64,000 bases of DNA from Actinomycetospora succinea (GTDB lineage Bacteria > Actinomycetota > Actinomycetes > Mycobacteriales > Pseudonocardiaceae): contig NZ_SNYO01000003.1 of NCBI RefSeq assembly GCF_004363095.1, forward strand, positions 124,001-188,000. The letters run 5' to 3'. The notes under the pieces were generated by a model, which worked only from the letters and a program-made list of their open reading frames with translations, searched no databases and was not told where the DNA came from. The position numbers and the translations under genes are program-made. Positions 33,175-41,522 of the stretch are shown piece after piece. The first letter of the stretch is position 1. Each line of letters opens with the position of its first letter.

Positions 33175-34008
33175 GTGGAGGGTGACGCCGTCCACCGCTG
33201 CGCCGCGCGCCTCGCCGCCCTCGACGGCGCCAGCGTCGTCCGCAGCGACTTCCGGACGCCGTCGCTCGCCACCGCCGACCTGGCCGGCCGGACCCTCACC
33301 GACACCCGCGCCCACGGCAAGCACCTGCTCACGCGGTTCTCCGGCGGCTGGACCCTGCACAGCCACCTGCGGATGACCGGCTCCTGGAGCGTGGTGCGCA
33401 AGCACCGCCCCGACGGACGGCCCGCGCTGCCGCGGGGCGTACGGGCGGCGCTGACCCTGGACTCCGGGGTCTCGCTCGTCGGCGTCGACGTCCCGGTCCT
33501 CGAGCTGCTGCGCACCCGCGACGAGCACCGGGTCGTCGGCCACCTCGGCCCGGACGTCCTCGCCGGGACGCCGACCGCCACCCAGGAGCACTTCGACCAG
33601 GACGACGCCCTGGCCCGCCTGCGCCGCGACCCGGCGCGCCCGGTCGTCGAGGCCCTGCTCGACCAGCGCGGCGTCGCCGGTCTCGGCAACCTCTGGGCCG
33701 TCGAGGTGTGCTTCCTGCGCGGGCTGTGGCCGTGGACGCCGGTCGGTGACGTCGACCTCGAGGCCCTCCTGGCGCTGGCGCGTCGGATGATCCGGCACAG
33801 CCTCGAGCACGGCACCGGCATGACCACCACGGGCGTGAAGCGCCGCGGTGAGAACCACTGGGTCACCGGCCGCTCGAACCGTCCGTGCCGGCGCTGCGGG
33901 ACGCTCGTGCGCTTCCGGCCGGCGCTCGGCTCGGGCGCGCCGTACCGCCGCGAGGTGTGGTGGTGTCCCTCGTGTCAGCCGGCGCCGGCCGGGGCATCCG
34001 CGCGGTGA
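33175..34008 (+). CDS. nei: Fpg/Nei family DNA glycosylase, N-terminal proline missing
   Basis: A 277-residue member of the Nei2 branch. It shows GKHLLTRF with the conserved Lys, LLDQRGVAGLGN of the H2TH domain, and a C-terminal zinc finger (CRRC, then CPSC). The family begins Met-Pro-Glu-Gly; the Pro is the nucleophile after Met removal. Here the start codes Met-Glu-Gly-Asp, so the Pro codon is absent while the Glu is kept. No in-frame start upstream restores it. Lesion excision by the normal Schiff base may be lost. GGAG lies upstream of the GTG at 33175. A GTG inside its stop region may couple the next gene. Confidence 0.85.
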   Translation: MEGDAVHRCAARLAALDGASVVRSDFRTPSLATADLAGRTLTDTRAHGKHLLTRFSGGWTLHSHLRMTGSWSVVRKHRPDGRPALPRGVRAALTLDSGVSLVGVDVPVLELLRTRDEHRVVGHLGPDVLAGTPTATQEHFDQDDALARLRRDPARPVVEALLDQRGVAGLGNLWAVEVCFLRGLWPWTPVGDVDLEALLALARRMIRHSLEHGTGMTTTGVKRRGENHWVTGRSNRPCRRCGTLVRFRPALGSGAPYRREVWWCPSCQPAPAGASAR

Positions 34009-34010
34009 TC

Positions 34011-34844
34011 ATGCGACTGGCCACGTTCAACCTCCTGCACGGGCGCTCCCCCGTCGACGGCGTCGTGAGTCCCGACCGCCTCCGCGGGGCCGTCGCCGGC
34101 CTCGACGCCGACGTCCTCGCCCTCCAAGAGGTCGACCACTCCCAGCCCCGCTCCGGGCTCGTCGACCAGACGGCCCTGGTCGCCGGCGCCATGGGCGCGC
34201 GCGATGCCCACTTCGTCCCGGCGCTCGTCGGCACCCCGGGCGAGCGGTGGCGGGCCGCCGGCGCGGACGAGAGCCCGAACGGCGAGCCCACCTACGGCAT
34301 CGGCCTCGCCAGCAGGCACCCGGTCGCGCGGTGGCTGCGCATCCCGCTCGGGACGTCGCGGGCCACGCTGCCGCTGCTCGTCGACGCGCGGCGCCCGGCG
34401 CTGATCCGCGACGAGCCGCGCGTCGCCCTGGCGGCCGTGCTCGAGGCGCCGGCGCCCGTGGGGACGGTCGTCGCCACCCACCTCGCGTTCACGCCGGGCG
34501 CGAACGTCCTGCAGCTCGCCCGGCTGGCGCGGGCCGTCGAGCACCTGCCCGGCCCGGTCGTGATCCTCGGGGACCTGAACATGCCGTGGCCGGTGGCGAG
34601 CCTCGTCCTCCGGTGTTCGGCCTTCGGCGCGGCAGCTCCGCTGCGCTCCGTGCCGCAGCGCTTCACGTCGCTCGCGCGCACGGCGACGTTCCCCACCGAA
34701 CGGCCGCGGATCCAGTTCGACCACGCTCTCGCCGGGCCGGGCACGCCGGAGGTCCGCGACGCCCGCGCGGTCCCGACGGCCGTGTCGGACCACCGGGCGC
34801 TGGTGGTGGACCTGATCAGCTCAGGTCGGCGACCGCCCCGATGA
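34011..34844 (+). CDS. Endonuclease/exonuclease/phosphatase family protein
   Basis: A 277-residue EEP-fold metal-dependent hydrolase. It starts with RLATFNLLHGR, then LALQEVD with the metal-binding Glu, VVATHLAF, VILGDLNMP with the Asp/Asn pair, and the C-terminal VSDHRALVVDL. Substrates in the family range from DNA to sphingolipids and inositol phosphates. The ATG at 34011 fits the family N-terminus; a GTG at 34005 would overlap the nei stop as GTGA. The 3' end overlaps the convergent cobA-type gene by 29 bases. Confidence 0.88.
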   Translation: MRLATFNLLHGRSPVDGVVSPDRLRGAVAGLDADVLALQEVDHSQPRSGLVDQTALVAGAMGARDAHFVPALVGTPGERWRAAGADESPNGEPTYGIGLASRHPVARWLRIPLGTSRATLPLLVDARRPALIRDEPRVALAAVLEAPAPVGTVVATHLAFTPGANVLQLARLARAVEHLPGPVVILGDLNMPWPVASLVLRCSAFGAAAPLRSVPQRFTSLARTATFPTERPRIQFDHALAGPGTPEVRDARAVPTAVSDHRALVVDLISSGRRPPR

Positions 34845-36033
34845 CGATCACCGCGGGCGGGCGCACGCCGGCCTCGGCGATCGCGTGGGGCAGCTTCGCC
34901 AGCGTCGCGCGCGTCGTGACCTCCCCGGGCAGCCCGCCCTCCTGGACGGCGAGCGCCGGGGTCTGCGGGTCGCGGCCCGCGGCGACGAGCGCCTCGGTGA
35001 TCGCCCCGATGTTCTCGACGGCCATGAGCAGCACGATCGTGCCGCGCAGGCGCCCCAGCGCGTCCCAGTCGACCAGCGACTGGTCGTGCCCGGGCGGGAG
35101 GTGCCCGGAGACGACGGTGAACTCGTGGGTCACGCCGCGGTGGGTGACGGGCACGCCGACCAGCGCCGGGACCGCGATGGCGCTGGTGATGCCCGGGACG
35201 ACCTCGACCTCGACGCCTGCCGCGACGCAGGCCTGGATCTCCTCGAGGCCGCGGCCGAAGACGAACGGGTCGCCGCCCTTGAGCCGCACGACCCGCCGGC
35301 CGGCCAGCGCCTCGGAGACCAGGACCTCGTTGATCGTGTCCTGGCTCATGTAGCGCCCGCGGGGCAGCTTCGAGGCGTCGATGATCGTGACGTCCGGCGG
35401 CAGCTCGTCGAGCAGCGGCTGCGGGGCGAGCCGGTCGGTGACGACGACGTCGGCCTGCGCCAGCGCCTGCCGCCCGCGGACCGTGATCAGCCCGGGGTCG
35501 CCGGGCCCCCCGCCGACGAGCACGACGCCGGGGCGCACGGCGCGGTGGCGGCGGTCGAGCAGGGTGCCGCTGCGCAGGGCCTCGACGGCACCGTCGCGCA
35601 CGCCGGTGGCCCGCCGGGGGTCGCCGCCGCCGTGCACGGCGACGGTGATGTCGTCGTAGCGCCCGACCGCCGGGGTGACGGCCGTGCCGGCGTCGGCGAT
35701 GTCGGCCCGCACGCAGAACACGCGGAGGCGCTCGGCCTCGGCGGCGACGGCGGCGTTGACCCCGGCGTCGTCGGTGGCCGCGACCGCGTACCAGGCCTCG
35801 GCGAGGTCGCCGTCGGCCCAGGGGCGGGCGTGCCACGTGATCTCGGAGGAGTCCGCGAGGGCCGAGAGGGCCGTGGTCAGCGTCGGGCTGACGACGACCG
35901 TGTCCGCGCCGACCTCGTGCAGCCCGGCCACGCGGCGCTGGGCCACGGAACCGCCGCCGACCACGACGACCCGCCGGCCCCGCAGGTGCAGGCCGACGGG
36001 GTACACGCGGGCCGGGTTCTCGCCGTCGTTCAC
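34816..36033 (-). CDS. cobA: Bifunctional precorrin-2 dehydrogenase / uroporphyrinogen-III C-methyltransferase
   Basis: A 405-residue CysG-like fusion. Residues about 10-140 hold the NAD-binding precorrin-2 dehydrogenase fold (LRGRRVVVVGGGSVAQRR). Residues about 160-400 hold the SAM-dependent methyltransferase with VVLVGGGPGDPGLIT, LPRGRYMSQ and RLKGGDPFVFGRG. It turns uroporphyrinogen III into precorrin-2 and on to sirohydrochlorin, feeding siroheme and corrin synthesis. No separate ferrochelatase domain is evident. The GTG at 36033 overlaps the upstream stop as GTGA. It is last in the riboswitch operon. Confidence 0.92.
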   Translation of the reverse strand: MNDGENPARVYPVGLHLRGRRVVVVGGGSVAQRRVAGLHEVGADTVVVSPTLTTALSALADSSEITWHARPWADGDLAEAWYAVAATDDAGVNAAVAAEAERLRVFCVRADIADAGTAVTPAVGRYDDITVAVHGGGDPRRATGVRDGAVEALRSGTLLDRRHRAVRPGVVLVGGGPGDPGLITVRGRQALAQADVVVTDRLAPQPLLDELPPDVTIIDASKLPRGRYMSQDTINEVLVSEALAGRRVVRLKGGDPFVFGRGLEEIQACVAAGVEVEVVPGITSAIAVPALVGVPVTHRGVTHEFTVVSGHLPPGHDQSLVDWDALGRLRGTIVLLMAVENIGAITEALVAAGRDPQTPALAVQEGGLPGEVTTRATLAKLPHAIAEAGVRPPAVIVIGAVADLS

Positions 36034-37757
36034 TCGTGCTCCTTCTCGGTCACACCCGCCGCGTCGAAGGTCGCGACGTCGGCGAGCGCGCGGGCCGCGG
36101 CGGTCACCACCGGCACCGCCAGCAGGGCACCGGTGCCCTCGCCGACCCGCAGCCGCAGGTCCAGCGTGGGGGCCAGGCCGAGGTGCTCGAGTGCCAGGGT
36201 ATGGGCCGGTTCGACCGAGCGGTGTCCCGCGATCCAGGCGTGTGACGCGGTCGGTGCCAGGGCCGCCGCCGCGAGCGCCGCCGCGCCGGACACGACGCCG
36301 TCGAGGACGACGGGCGTGCGCAGCGCCGCCGCGCCCAGCAGGAACCCGGCGATGCCGGCGTGCTCCAGCCCGCCGACCGCGGCGAGCACCCCGAGCGGGT
36401 CCGCCGGGTCGGGGCGGTGGAGGGCGAGCGCCTCGGCGACGACGGCGGTCTTGCGCGCGTGGGTGGCGTCGTCGATCCCGGTGCCGCGGCCGGTGACCTG
36501 CTCGGCGGAGGCACCGGTGAAGGCGGCGACGAGCGCCGCCGACGGCGTGGTGTTGGCGATGCCCATGTCGCCGGTGACGAGCAGGCGGTTGCCGGCGGTG
36601 ACGAGGTCGCGGGCGGCCTCGATGCCGGCGCGCAGGGCGGCGCGCGCCTCGTCGCGGGTCAGCGCGGGCTCGGCGGTCATGTCGCGCGTACCGGCGCGGA
36701 CCTTGCGCGGGAGCAGGCCCGGCGCGGCCTCGAGCTCGGCGGCCACCCCGACGTCGACGACCTGGACCTCGGCGCCCACCGTCGCGGCGAACGCGTTGAC
36801 CGCGGCGCCGCCGGACAGGAAGTTGGCGACCATCTGCGCGGTCACCTCCTGCGGCCAGGGCGTGACCCCGCGGGCGTGCACGCCGTGGTCGCCCGCGAAC
36901 ACCGCGACGACGGCGGGCTCGGGCAGCGACGGGGGGCAGGCGCCCGCGAGCCCCGACAGCTGCACCCCGACCTCGGCCACCCCGCCCAGCGCGCCGGGCG
37001 GCACGGTCATGCGGGTCAGGTGCTCGCGCGCGGCGGCCTCGCCGGGCGCTGTGTCCAGGTCGGCGAGCGCGGCGAGCGTCTCGTCCAGTGGATCCATGTG
37101 GTGGTGTCCCCAGATCTCCTCGTGCACGGCCCACGCCAGGGGTCGACGTCGGGCCCAACCGGCGGTGGCGAGCTCGGGCTCGTCGGCGAACCCCTCGACG
37201 TCGCCGACGCACAGGTACGCGACGACCTCGAGGTGCTGCGGCATCCCGACCCGGCGTCCCAGCAGCTCGGCGAGCTCCCGCTCGCGGAAGAAGCTCACCC
37301 AGCCGACGCCGAGGTCCTCGGCGCGCGCCGCGAGCCAGAGGTTCTGGACCGCGCCGGCGACCGAGTGCGCGGCCATCCGCGGCTGGGTGTGCCGGCCGAG
37401 GACGTGGCGGCCGCCGCGCGTGGGGTCGCAGGTGACGACGATGCCCAGCGGCGCCTCGCGGATCGCCTCGACGCGCAGGCCGGCGAACGTCCGGGCTCTC
37501 GCGGCGGGGAGGGACGCGGCGAAGTCCCGGCGCTGCTGCTCGGCGAGGGCGGCGAGCTCGGCGCGCAGCTCCGGCGAGCGCAGGACCAGGAAGTCCCAGG
37601 GCTGGGAGAACCCGACGCTCGGCGCGGCGTGGGCGGCCTCGAGGACGCGGTGCAGGCGCGCGTCGTCGACGGGGGTGTCGACGAACCCGGTGCGCACGTC
37701 GCGGCGGGCGCGCAGGACGCGGTGGAGGGCGTCGCGGTCGCCGTGCTGCAGGGTCAC
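36030..37757 (-). CDS. cobT: BluB-CobT fusion: dimethylbenzimidazole synthase and phosphoribosyltransferase
   Basis: A single 575-residue frame joins two enzymes. Residues 1-220 are BluB, an FMN-consuming nitroreductase-fold enzyme that makes 5,6-dimethylbenzimidazole: RARRDVRTGFVDTPVDD, SVGFSQPWDF, GVGWVSFF. Residues 221-575 are CobT, which attaches the base to nicotinate mononucleotide: FAGDHGVHARGVTPWPQEVT, LVTGDMGIANTTPSA and a C-terminal active Glu in GEGTGALLAV. An internal ATG at 37097 marks the old CobT start. Fusion would pass the base straight on. The GTG at 37757 overlaps the cobC stop. Confidence 0.92.
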   Translation of the reverse strand: MTLQHGDRDALHRVLRARRDVRTGFVDTPVDDARLHRVLEAAHAAPSVGFSQPWDFLVLRSPELRAELAALAEQQRRDFAASLPAARARTFAGLRVEAIREAPLGIVVTCDPTRGGRHVLGRHTQPRMAAHSVAGAVQNLWLAARAEDLGVGWVSFFRERELAELLGRRVGMPQHLEVVAYLCVGDVEGFADEPELATAGWARRRPLAWAVHEEIWGHHHMDPLDETLAALADLDTAPGEAAAREHLTRMTVPPGALGGVAEVGVQLSGLAGACPPSLPEPAVVAVFAGDHGVHARGVTPWPQEVTAQMVANFLSGGAAVNAFAATVGAEVQVVDVGVAAELEAAPGLLPRKVRAGTRDMTAEPALTRDEARAALRAGIEAARDLVTAGNRLLVTGDMGIANTTPSAALVAAFTGASAEQVTGRGTGIDDATHARKTAVVAEALALHRPDPADPLGVLAAVGGLEHAGIAGFLLGAAALRTPVVLDGVVSGAAALAAAALAPTASHAWIAGHRSVEPAHTLALEHLGLAPTLDLRLRVGEGTGALLAVPVVTAAARALADVATFDAAGVTEKEHE

Positions 37758-38809
37758 AGGATCTCCGAGAGCGCCGCCACGAGCCCGTCGCTGACCTCCG
37801 GCGCGCGCACCGCGATCCGGACGTGCTCGGCGTCGAGGCCGGGGAAGGTGTCGCCGCGCCGGACGGCGATGCCCCGCTCGCGCAGCCGTTTGCGGACGTC
37901 GGTGCGGCCCGGGGTGCGGGCGAGGACGAAGCTGGCGGCGGGGGTGGCGCGGAGCTCGAGGCCGTCGACCGCGCTGAGCGCCGTCACGAGGTGCGCCCGG
38001 TCGGCGGTGAGTGCGCGGGCGGCCTCGTCCGCCTCGGCGCGGGCCGCGGGGCTGCTGCAGGCCTCGAGGGCGACCAGCGCCGGCGTCGACACCGACCACG
38101 GCGGCGCGGCGGCGCGCAGGCCCTCGGCGAGCCCGGCGGGGGCGAGCGCGTAGCCGACGCGCAGGCCGGCGAGCCCCCAGGTCTTGGTCAGGCTGCGCAG
38201 GACCACGAGCCCGGGGAGGTCGCGCCGCCCGCCCAGCGAGTCGGGCTCGCCCGGCGCGGTGTCGATGAACGCCTCGTCGACGACGAGCGTGCGGCCGGGG
38301 CGGGCGAGGCGCGCGAGGACGTCGGCGGGGTGGCGCACGGACGTGGGGTTGGTGGGGTTGCCGACGACCACGAGGTCGGCGTCGGCCGGGACCGCGTCGG
38401 GGTCGAGGCGGAAGTCGCCGTCCAGGACCACCCGGTCCACCGCGTGCCCCGCGGCGCGCAGCGCGGCCTCGGGCTCGGTGAACTGCGGGTGCACGACCAC
38501 GGCGTGGCGGGGCCGCAGGGCCCGCGCGAGCAGCACGAACGCCTCGGCGCCGCCGGCGGTCGGGACCACCTCGTCGCCGGGGCGGTCGTGGCGCTCGGCG
38601 AGCGCGGCGATCGCCCGGCCCGGGTCGGGGTAGGCGGCGACGTCGTCGAGGCTCGCGACGAGCCGGTCGCGCAGCCAGCGCGGCGGGGTGCCGGTGCGGA
38701 CGTTGACGGCGAGGTCGACGAGACCGGGGCCGACCTCGGCGTCGCCGTGGTGGTGGAGGTCGTACCGGTCGGTGTCCTGGTCCCCGGAGATCGTCACCCG
38801 CGCCGTCAC
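37754..38809 (-). CDS. cobC: Pyridoxal-phosphate aminotransferase-fold protein CobC
   Basis: A 351-residue class I/II aminotransferase-fold enzyme of the Rv2231c/CobC type, between other lower-ligand genes. Features include VVGNPTNPTS, VVDEAFID and LRSLTKTWGLAGLRVGYA, where the Lys binds PLP. In B12 synthesis such proteins act as threonine-phosphate decarboxylase or provide the aminopropanol linker. The GTG at 38809 overlaps the stop of the small upstream gene as GTGA. Confidence 0.87.
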   Translation of the reverse strand: MTARVTISGDQDTDRYDLHHHGDAEVGPGLVDLAVNVRTGTPPRWLRDRLVASLDDVAAYPDPGRAIAALAERHDRPGDEVVPTAGGAEAFVLLARALRPRHAVVVHPQFTEPEAALRAAGHAVDRVVLDGDFRLDPDAVPADADLVVVGNPTNPTSVRHPADVLARLARPGRTLVVDEAFIDTAPGEPDSLGGRRDLPGLVVLRSLTKTWGLAGLRVGYALAPAGLAEGLRAAAPPWSVSTPALVALEACSSPAARAEADEAARALTADRAHLVTALSAVDGLELRATPAASFVLARTPGRTDVRKRLRERGIAVRRGDTFPGLDAEHVRIAVRAPEVSDGLVAALSEIL

Positions 38810-39129
38810 CGTCGCGTGCGCGCGGCCCGGAGCAGGACCGTCTCGGCCTCGGGGACGGACGCGGCGAGCACCGACGTCACCGCCGACGGGACCGCGCCCT
38901 CCTGCCAGCCGGCGCCGTCCATGCGCTCGACGAGCTCGCGGGCGAGGGCGTCGACGCGCTCCGCCGCCTCGCCGACGTCGCGGACCGGCCCCTCGCCGAG
39001 CAGGTCGAGCGGCAGGTGCCCGGTGCCGGCGAGCACCCGGCGCAGGTCGGCGAGGAGGAGGTCCTCGCGGCGCCTCCTCCGGGTGACCACGGGGTGGGGA
39101 CGCGCATGGGGGGTCGCGGGAGCGTGCAT
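38806..39129 (-). CDS. Small hypothetical protein, first gene after the cobalamin riboswitch
   Basis: A 107-residue protein with a basic stretch VVTRRRRREDLLLADLRRVL and then acidic helices such as EAAERVDALARELVERM. No known domain is recognised. The ATG at 39129 is 48 bases after the riboswitch core, and its stop overlaps cobC as GTGA, so it belongs to the B12 operon. The frame is open through the riboswitch, but that part is not coding. A role in corrin assembly is inferred from position only. Confidence 0.7.
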   Translation of the reverse strand: MHAPATPHARPHPVVTRRRRREDLLLADLRRVLAGTGHLPLDLLGEGPVRDVGEAAERVDALARELVERMDGAGWQEGAVPSAVTSVLAASVPEAETVLLRAARTRR

Positions 39130-39177
39130 CTCGTCGCCGGCCTTCCTCGGGTTCCTCGCCCGATGTCGTTGCCCTCG

Positions 39178-39322
39178 CGACGGCCGGAGTCTCCTGGCTC
39201 CCGGATCGCTGCTCGCCCCGGCCTTCCCGCCGGTGGCCCGGCAGTGGCGCTGGTGGGGTCCGCTCCCCGGTGACAGTGGCGGGACCGCGCCGGATTCACA
39301 CCGGCTTCCTCCGCATCCGTCG
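39178..39322 (-). ncRNA. Cobalamin (AdoCbl-type) riboswitch
   Basis: On the minus strand the leader shows the class landmarks in order: P1 arm CGACGG, then AGGAAGCCGGTGTGAATCC, GCCACTG, and the B12 box GCCAGGAGACT (forward 39188-39198), closing with CCGTCG. It sits upstream of the cob operon start at 39129. With B12 present it should lower expression of the downstream genes, most likely by masking the start region or by early termination. No regulator protein is needed. Confidence 0.93.
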
Positions 39323-39409
39323 ATCGCGGCCAGTTCACCCCGTGGACGCGCGCCCGTCAACGCGCCCGGGCGCACCGCGGCTGTGGCGTTGCGGACGTCG
39401 GGCGTCCGA

Positions 39410-40024
39410 TCAGCGCAGCAGGCCCTGCCGGAAGCCGCGGGCGACGGCGTCGGCGCGGTCACCCGCACCGAGCTTGCGGAACAGGCGCCGGGCGTGGGTC
39501 TTCACCGTGTCCTCGGCGAGCACGAGCTCGGCGGCGATCTCGGCATTGGACAGGCCCTCGGTCATGCCGAGCAGCACGTCCATCTCGCGGTCGGAGAGGT
39601 CGGTGGTCGCCGGGCGGGCGCCGGGGAGGACCGACGGGTCGGCGAGCTCGCCGGCGCGCAGGAACCCGCGGGCCCCCAGGCGCAGGGCGTAGGTGGCGCG
39701 CTCGTCCTCGGCGATCCCGGCGGGGTCGGGCGCCGGACGGTCACCGAGCGGGTCCATCGCGCTCGCCGGGGGTTCCCCCACGACGAGCACCGGGGTCTCC
39801 GGCGTCCGGCGGCGCACCTGGCGGACGGCCTCCATCCACGCGCTGCCCTCGTCGGCGCCCACGAGGACGACGTCGGGAGCCGGTCCCTCGGCGGTCGCGG
39901 CGAGGCGTCCGACCAGGTCAGGGACGTTGTCGACGCAGGGGAGGTCGTCGAACACCGACGAGAGATGGCCGACGAGCCGTTCCCTCGCGGGCGTGGCTCC
40001 CGCGAACACCAGGCACGATCCCAT
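39410..40024 (-). CDS. LuxR-type regulator with degenerate receiver domain
   Basis: A 204-residue regulator. The C-terminal HTH (about residues 140-200) reads LSDREMDVLLGMTEGLSNAEIAAELVLAEDTVKTHARRLFRKL, standard LuxR/NarL. The N-terminal half resembles a receiver, but the strand that should end in the phospho-acceptor Asp reads VVLVGADEG, with Gly at that site. Phosphorylation control is therefore unlikely. The ATG at 40024 lies 11 bases after the asparaginase stop, so it may be the last gene of the fhs operon or have its own promoter within the asparaginase 3' end. Confidence 0.82.
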   Translation of the reverse strand: MGSCLVFAGATPARERLVGHLSSVFDDLPCVDNVPDLVGRLAATAEGPAPDVVLVGADEGSAWMEAVRQVRRRTPETPVLVVGEPPASAMDPLGDRPAPDPAGIAEDERATYALRLGARGFLRAGELADPSVLPGARPATTDLSDREMDVLLGMTEGLSNAEIAAELVLAEDTVKTHARRLFRKLGAGDRADAVARGFRQGLLR

Positions 40025-40035
40025 TCACGCGCTCC

Positions 40036-40971
40036 TCACCCCGATGAGTGTGCACACACTCGCACACGGTGAACGCCGATCGGGTGACCCCCTCCTCGGA
40101 CGTGTGGCGCAGCGAGCTCGCGCAGCTCGGCGGGGTGACGGATCCCGCGCCGGTCCAGGATCTCCAGCAGCACCGGGCCGACCGCCCGCGCACCGCCGTC
40201 GACGACGGCGAGGGCGAGCGCGGCGCCGTCGGGGAGCACGGTGAGCAGGACCCCCTCGGCGCCGACCTTCGACAGCGCCCCGGGCAGGAGGGTCATCACC
40301 GCGGTGTCGAGGCGGTCGGTGCCGGCGACCATCTCGGGGTGGGCGCGCATCGCGGCGGCGACGCGGTGGCCCGCGAGGCTCTGCCCGAGGCGCGCCACCG
40401 CCACGAGGTCGGTGGCGAACGCAGGCGCGCCGCAGCCGTCGACGGTGACGGCGCGGACCGGGCCCGCGAGCCGTTCGAGCGTGGCGCGCACGTGGCGCTG
40501 CAGCGGGTGCTCGGGGTCGAGGTAGCCCTCGGTCGGCCAGCCCTGAGCCCGGCAGGCCGCGAGCATCGCCGCGTGCTTGCCCGAGCAGTTCATGGCGAGC
40601 CGCTCGGGCTCGCGCGCGCCCCAGGCCTGATCGGCGGCCAGGCCGAGCGGGCGCCCCGGCGGGCAGCCCAGCGCGTCCGGTCCGAGCCCGAGACGGGCGA
40701 GCATGCCCGCGGCGACGGCGAGGTGCTCGGGCTCGCCGGAGTGCGAGCCGGCGGCGAGGGCGAGCTCGCGGTCGTCGAGGTCGGCGCCCAGCTCGAGGCA
40801 CGCGACGGCCTGGGCGGGCTTGAGCGCCGAGCGCGCGAGCATCGGCGCGTCGACGGGGCCCGCGCGCAGCTCCTCCTCGCCGTCGGGACCGAGCACGACG
40901 AGCGACACGCGGTGCTCGGACTCGACGAGGTCGCCGCGGGTGACCTCGACGGTCCAGCTCTCCGTGCTCAC
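40036..40971 (-). CDS. L-asparaginase II-type protein
   Basis: A 311-residue enzyme of the PF06089/AnsA family, which is unrelated to the E. coli type. It has RSALKPAQAVACLE with the family Ser/Lys, AAGSHSGEPEH, and NCSGKHAAMLAAC. It deaminates asparagine to aspartate and ammonia. No signal peptide is seen, so it is cytosolic. The GTG at 40971 overlaps the fchA stop as GTGA. Its coupling with one-carbon folate genes is unusual. Confidence 0.88.
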   Translation of the reverse strand: MSTESWTVEVTRGDLVESEHRVSLVVLGPDGEEELRAGPVDAPMLARSALKPAQAVACLELGADLDDRELALAAGSHSGEPEHLAVAAGMLARLGLGPDALGCPPGRPLGLAADQAWGAREPERLAMNCSGKHAAMLAACRAQGWPTEGYLDPEHPLQRHVRATLERLAGPVRAVTVDGCGAPAFATDLVAVARLGQSLAGHRVAAAMRAHPEMVAGTDRLDTAVMTLLPGALSKVGAEGVLLTVLPDGAALALAVVDGGARAVGPVLLEILDRRGIRHPAELRELAAPHVRGGGHPIGVHRVRVCAHSSG

Positions 40972-41522
40972 ACCAGCCGTTCCGCCAGCGTGCGCGCGTG
41001 CCCGGCCCGCTCCTCGACGTGCTCGACGCGGGGGTCGGCGAGCTCGCCGGCATCCGCGATGTTGGTGCCGACCAGCATCGCCGCGGACTCGGCGGCCGCG
41101 GCGGCGAGGAAGGCGGCGGTCACCGCGTCGCCGGTGAGCGCGTCGGGGCCTTCCTCGGCGAGCAGGGCCGCGAGCTCGGCGACCCGCACGGCGACCGTGA
41201 CGACGTCCGCGGGCACCTGGACGATCGCCTCCGCCGCCGCGGGCCCGCCCGCGGGCTTGCGGCGCTCCTCGAGGAACCCGGCGAAGGCCTCGACGTCGTC
41301 GTCGGCGAGGCTCAGCGCCTTGGCCCGCAGGCGGTCGAGCTCCTCGACGGCCTCCCGGTCGGCCGCGGCCTTGGCCACCTTGGTCGCGAGGCCCGCGGCG
41401 AGCGACACGGTGACGGCGGCCGTCGACCCCGCCGCCGGTCCGGGGCCCCGCGCGGCGAGGACCTCCCCGAGCCGCGCGACCCCGAGCTCGCCGAGCGGCC
41501 GGCCGCCAGGCGCGGTCGTCAG
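40968..41522 (-). CDS. fchA: Cyclodeaminase/cyclohydrolase family protein (FchA), CTG start
   Basis: A protein of about 184 residues of the methenyl-THF cyclohydrolase/formimidoyl-THF cyclodeaminase family. GPAAGSTAAVTVSLAAGLATKVAKAA corresponds to the conserved N-terminal folate-binding helix. It interconverts methenyl- and formyl-THF. No ATG, GTG or TTG occurs in frame before this region. A CTG at 41520-41522 overlaps the fhs stop as CTGA, matching the NTGA overlaps elsewhere in this operon, with GTGGGG just upstream. CTG initiation is therefore the best reading. Asparaginase follows in overlap. Confidence 0.78.
   Translation of the reverse strand: MTTAPGGRPLGELGVARLGEVLAARGPGPAAGSTAAVTVSLAAGLATKVAKAAADREAVEELDRLRAKALSLADDDVEAFAGFLEERRKPAGGPAAAEAIVQVPADVVTVAVRVAELAALLAEEGPDALTGDAVTAAFLAAAAAESAAMLVGTNIADAGELADPRVEHVEERAGHARTLAERLV

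Noticed and set aside
30415-33858. Minus-strand ORF of 1147 codons across SDR, P450, Hsp70-like and nei genes
   Set aside because: Antisense shadow of four well-supported plus-strand genes with low-complexity translation.
37097-37097. Internal ATG as separate cobT start
   Set aside because: The frame is continuous from BluB, no ribosome site stands out, and there is no stop between the parts, so one fused protein is preferred.
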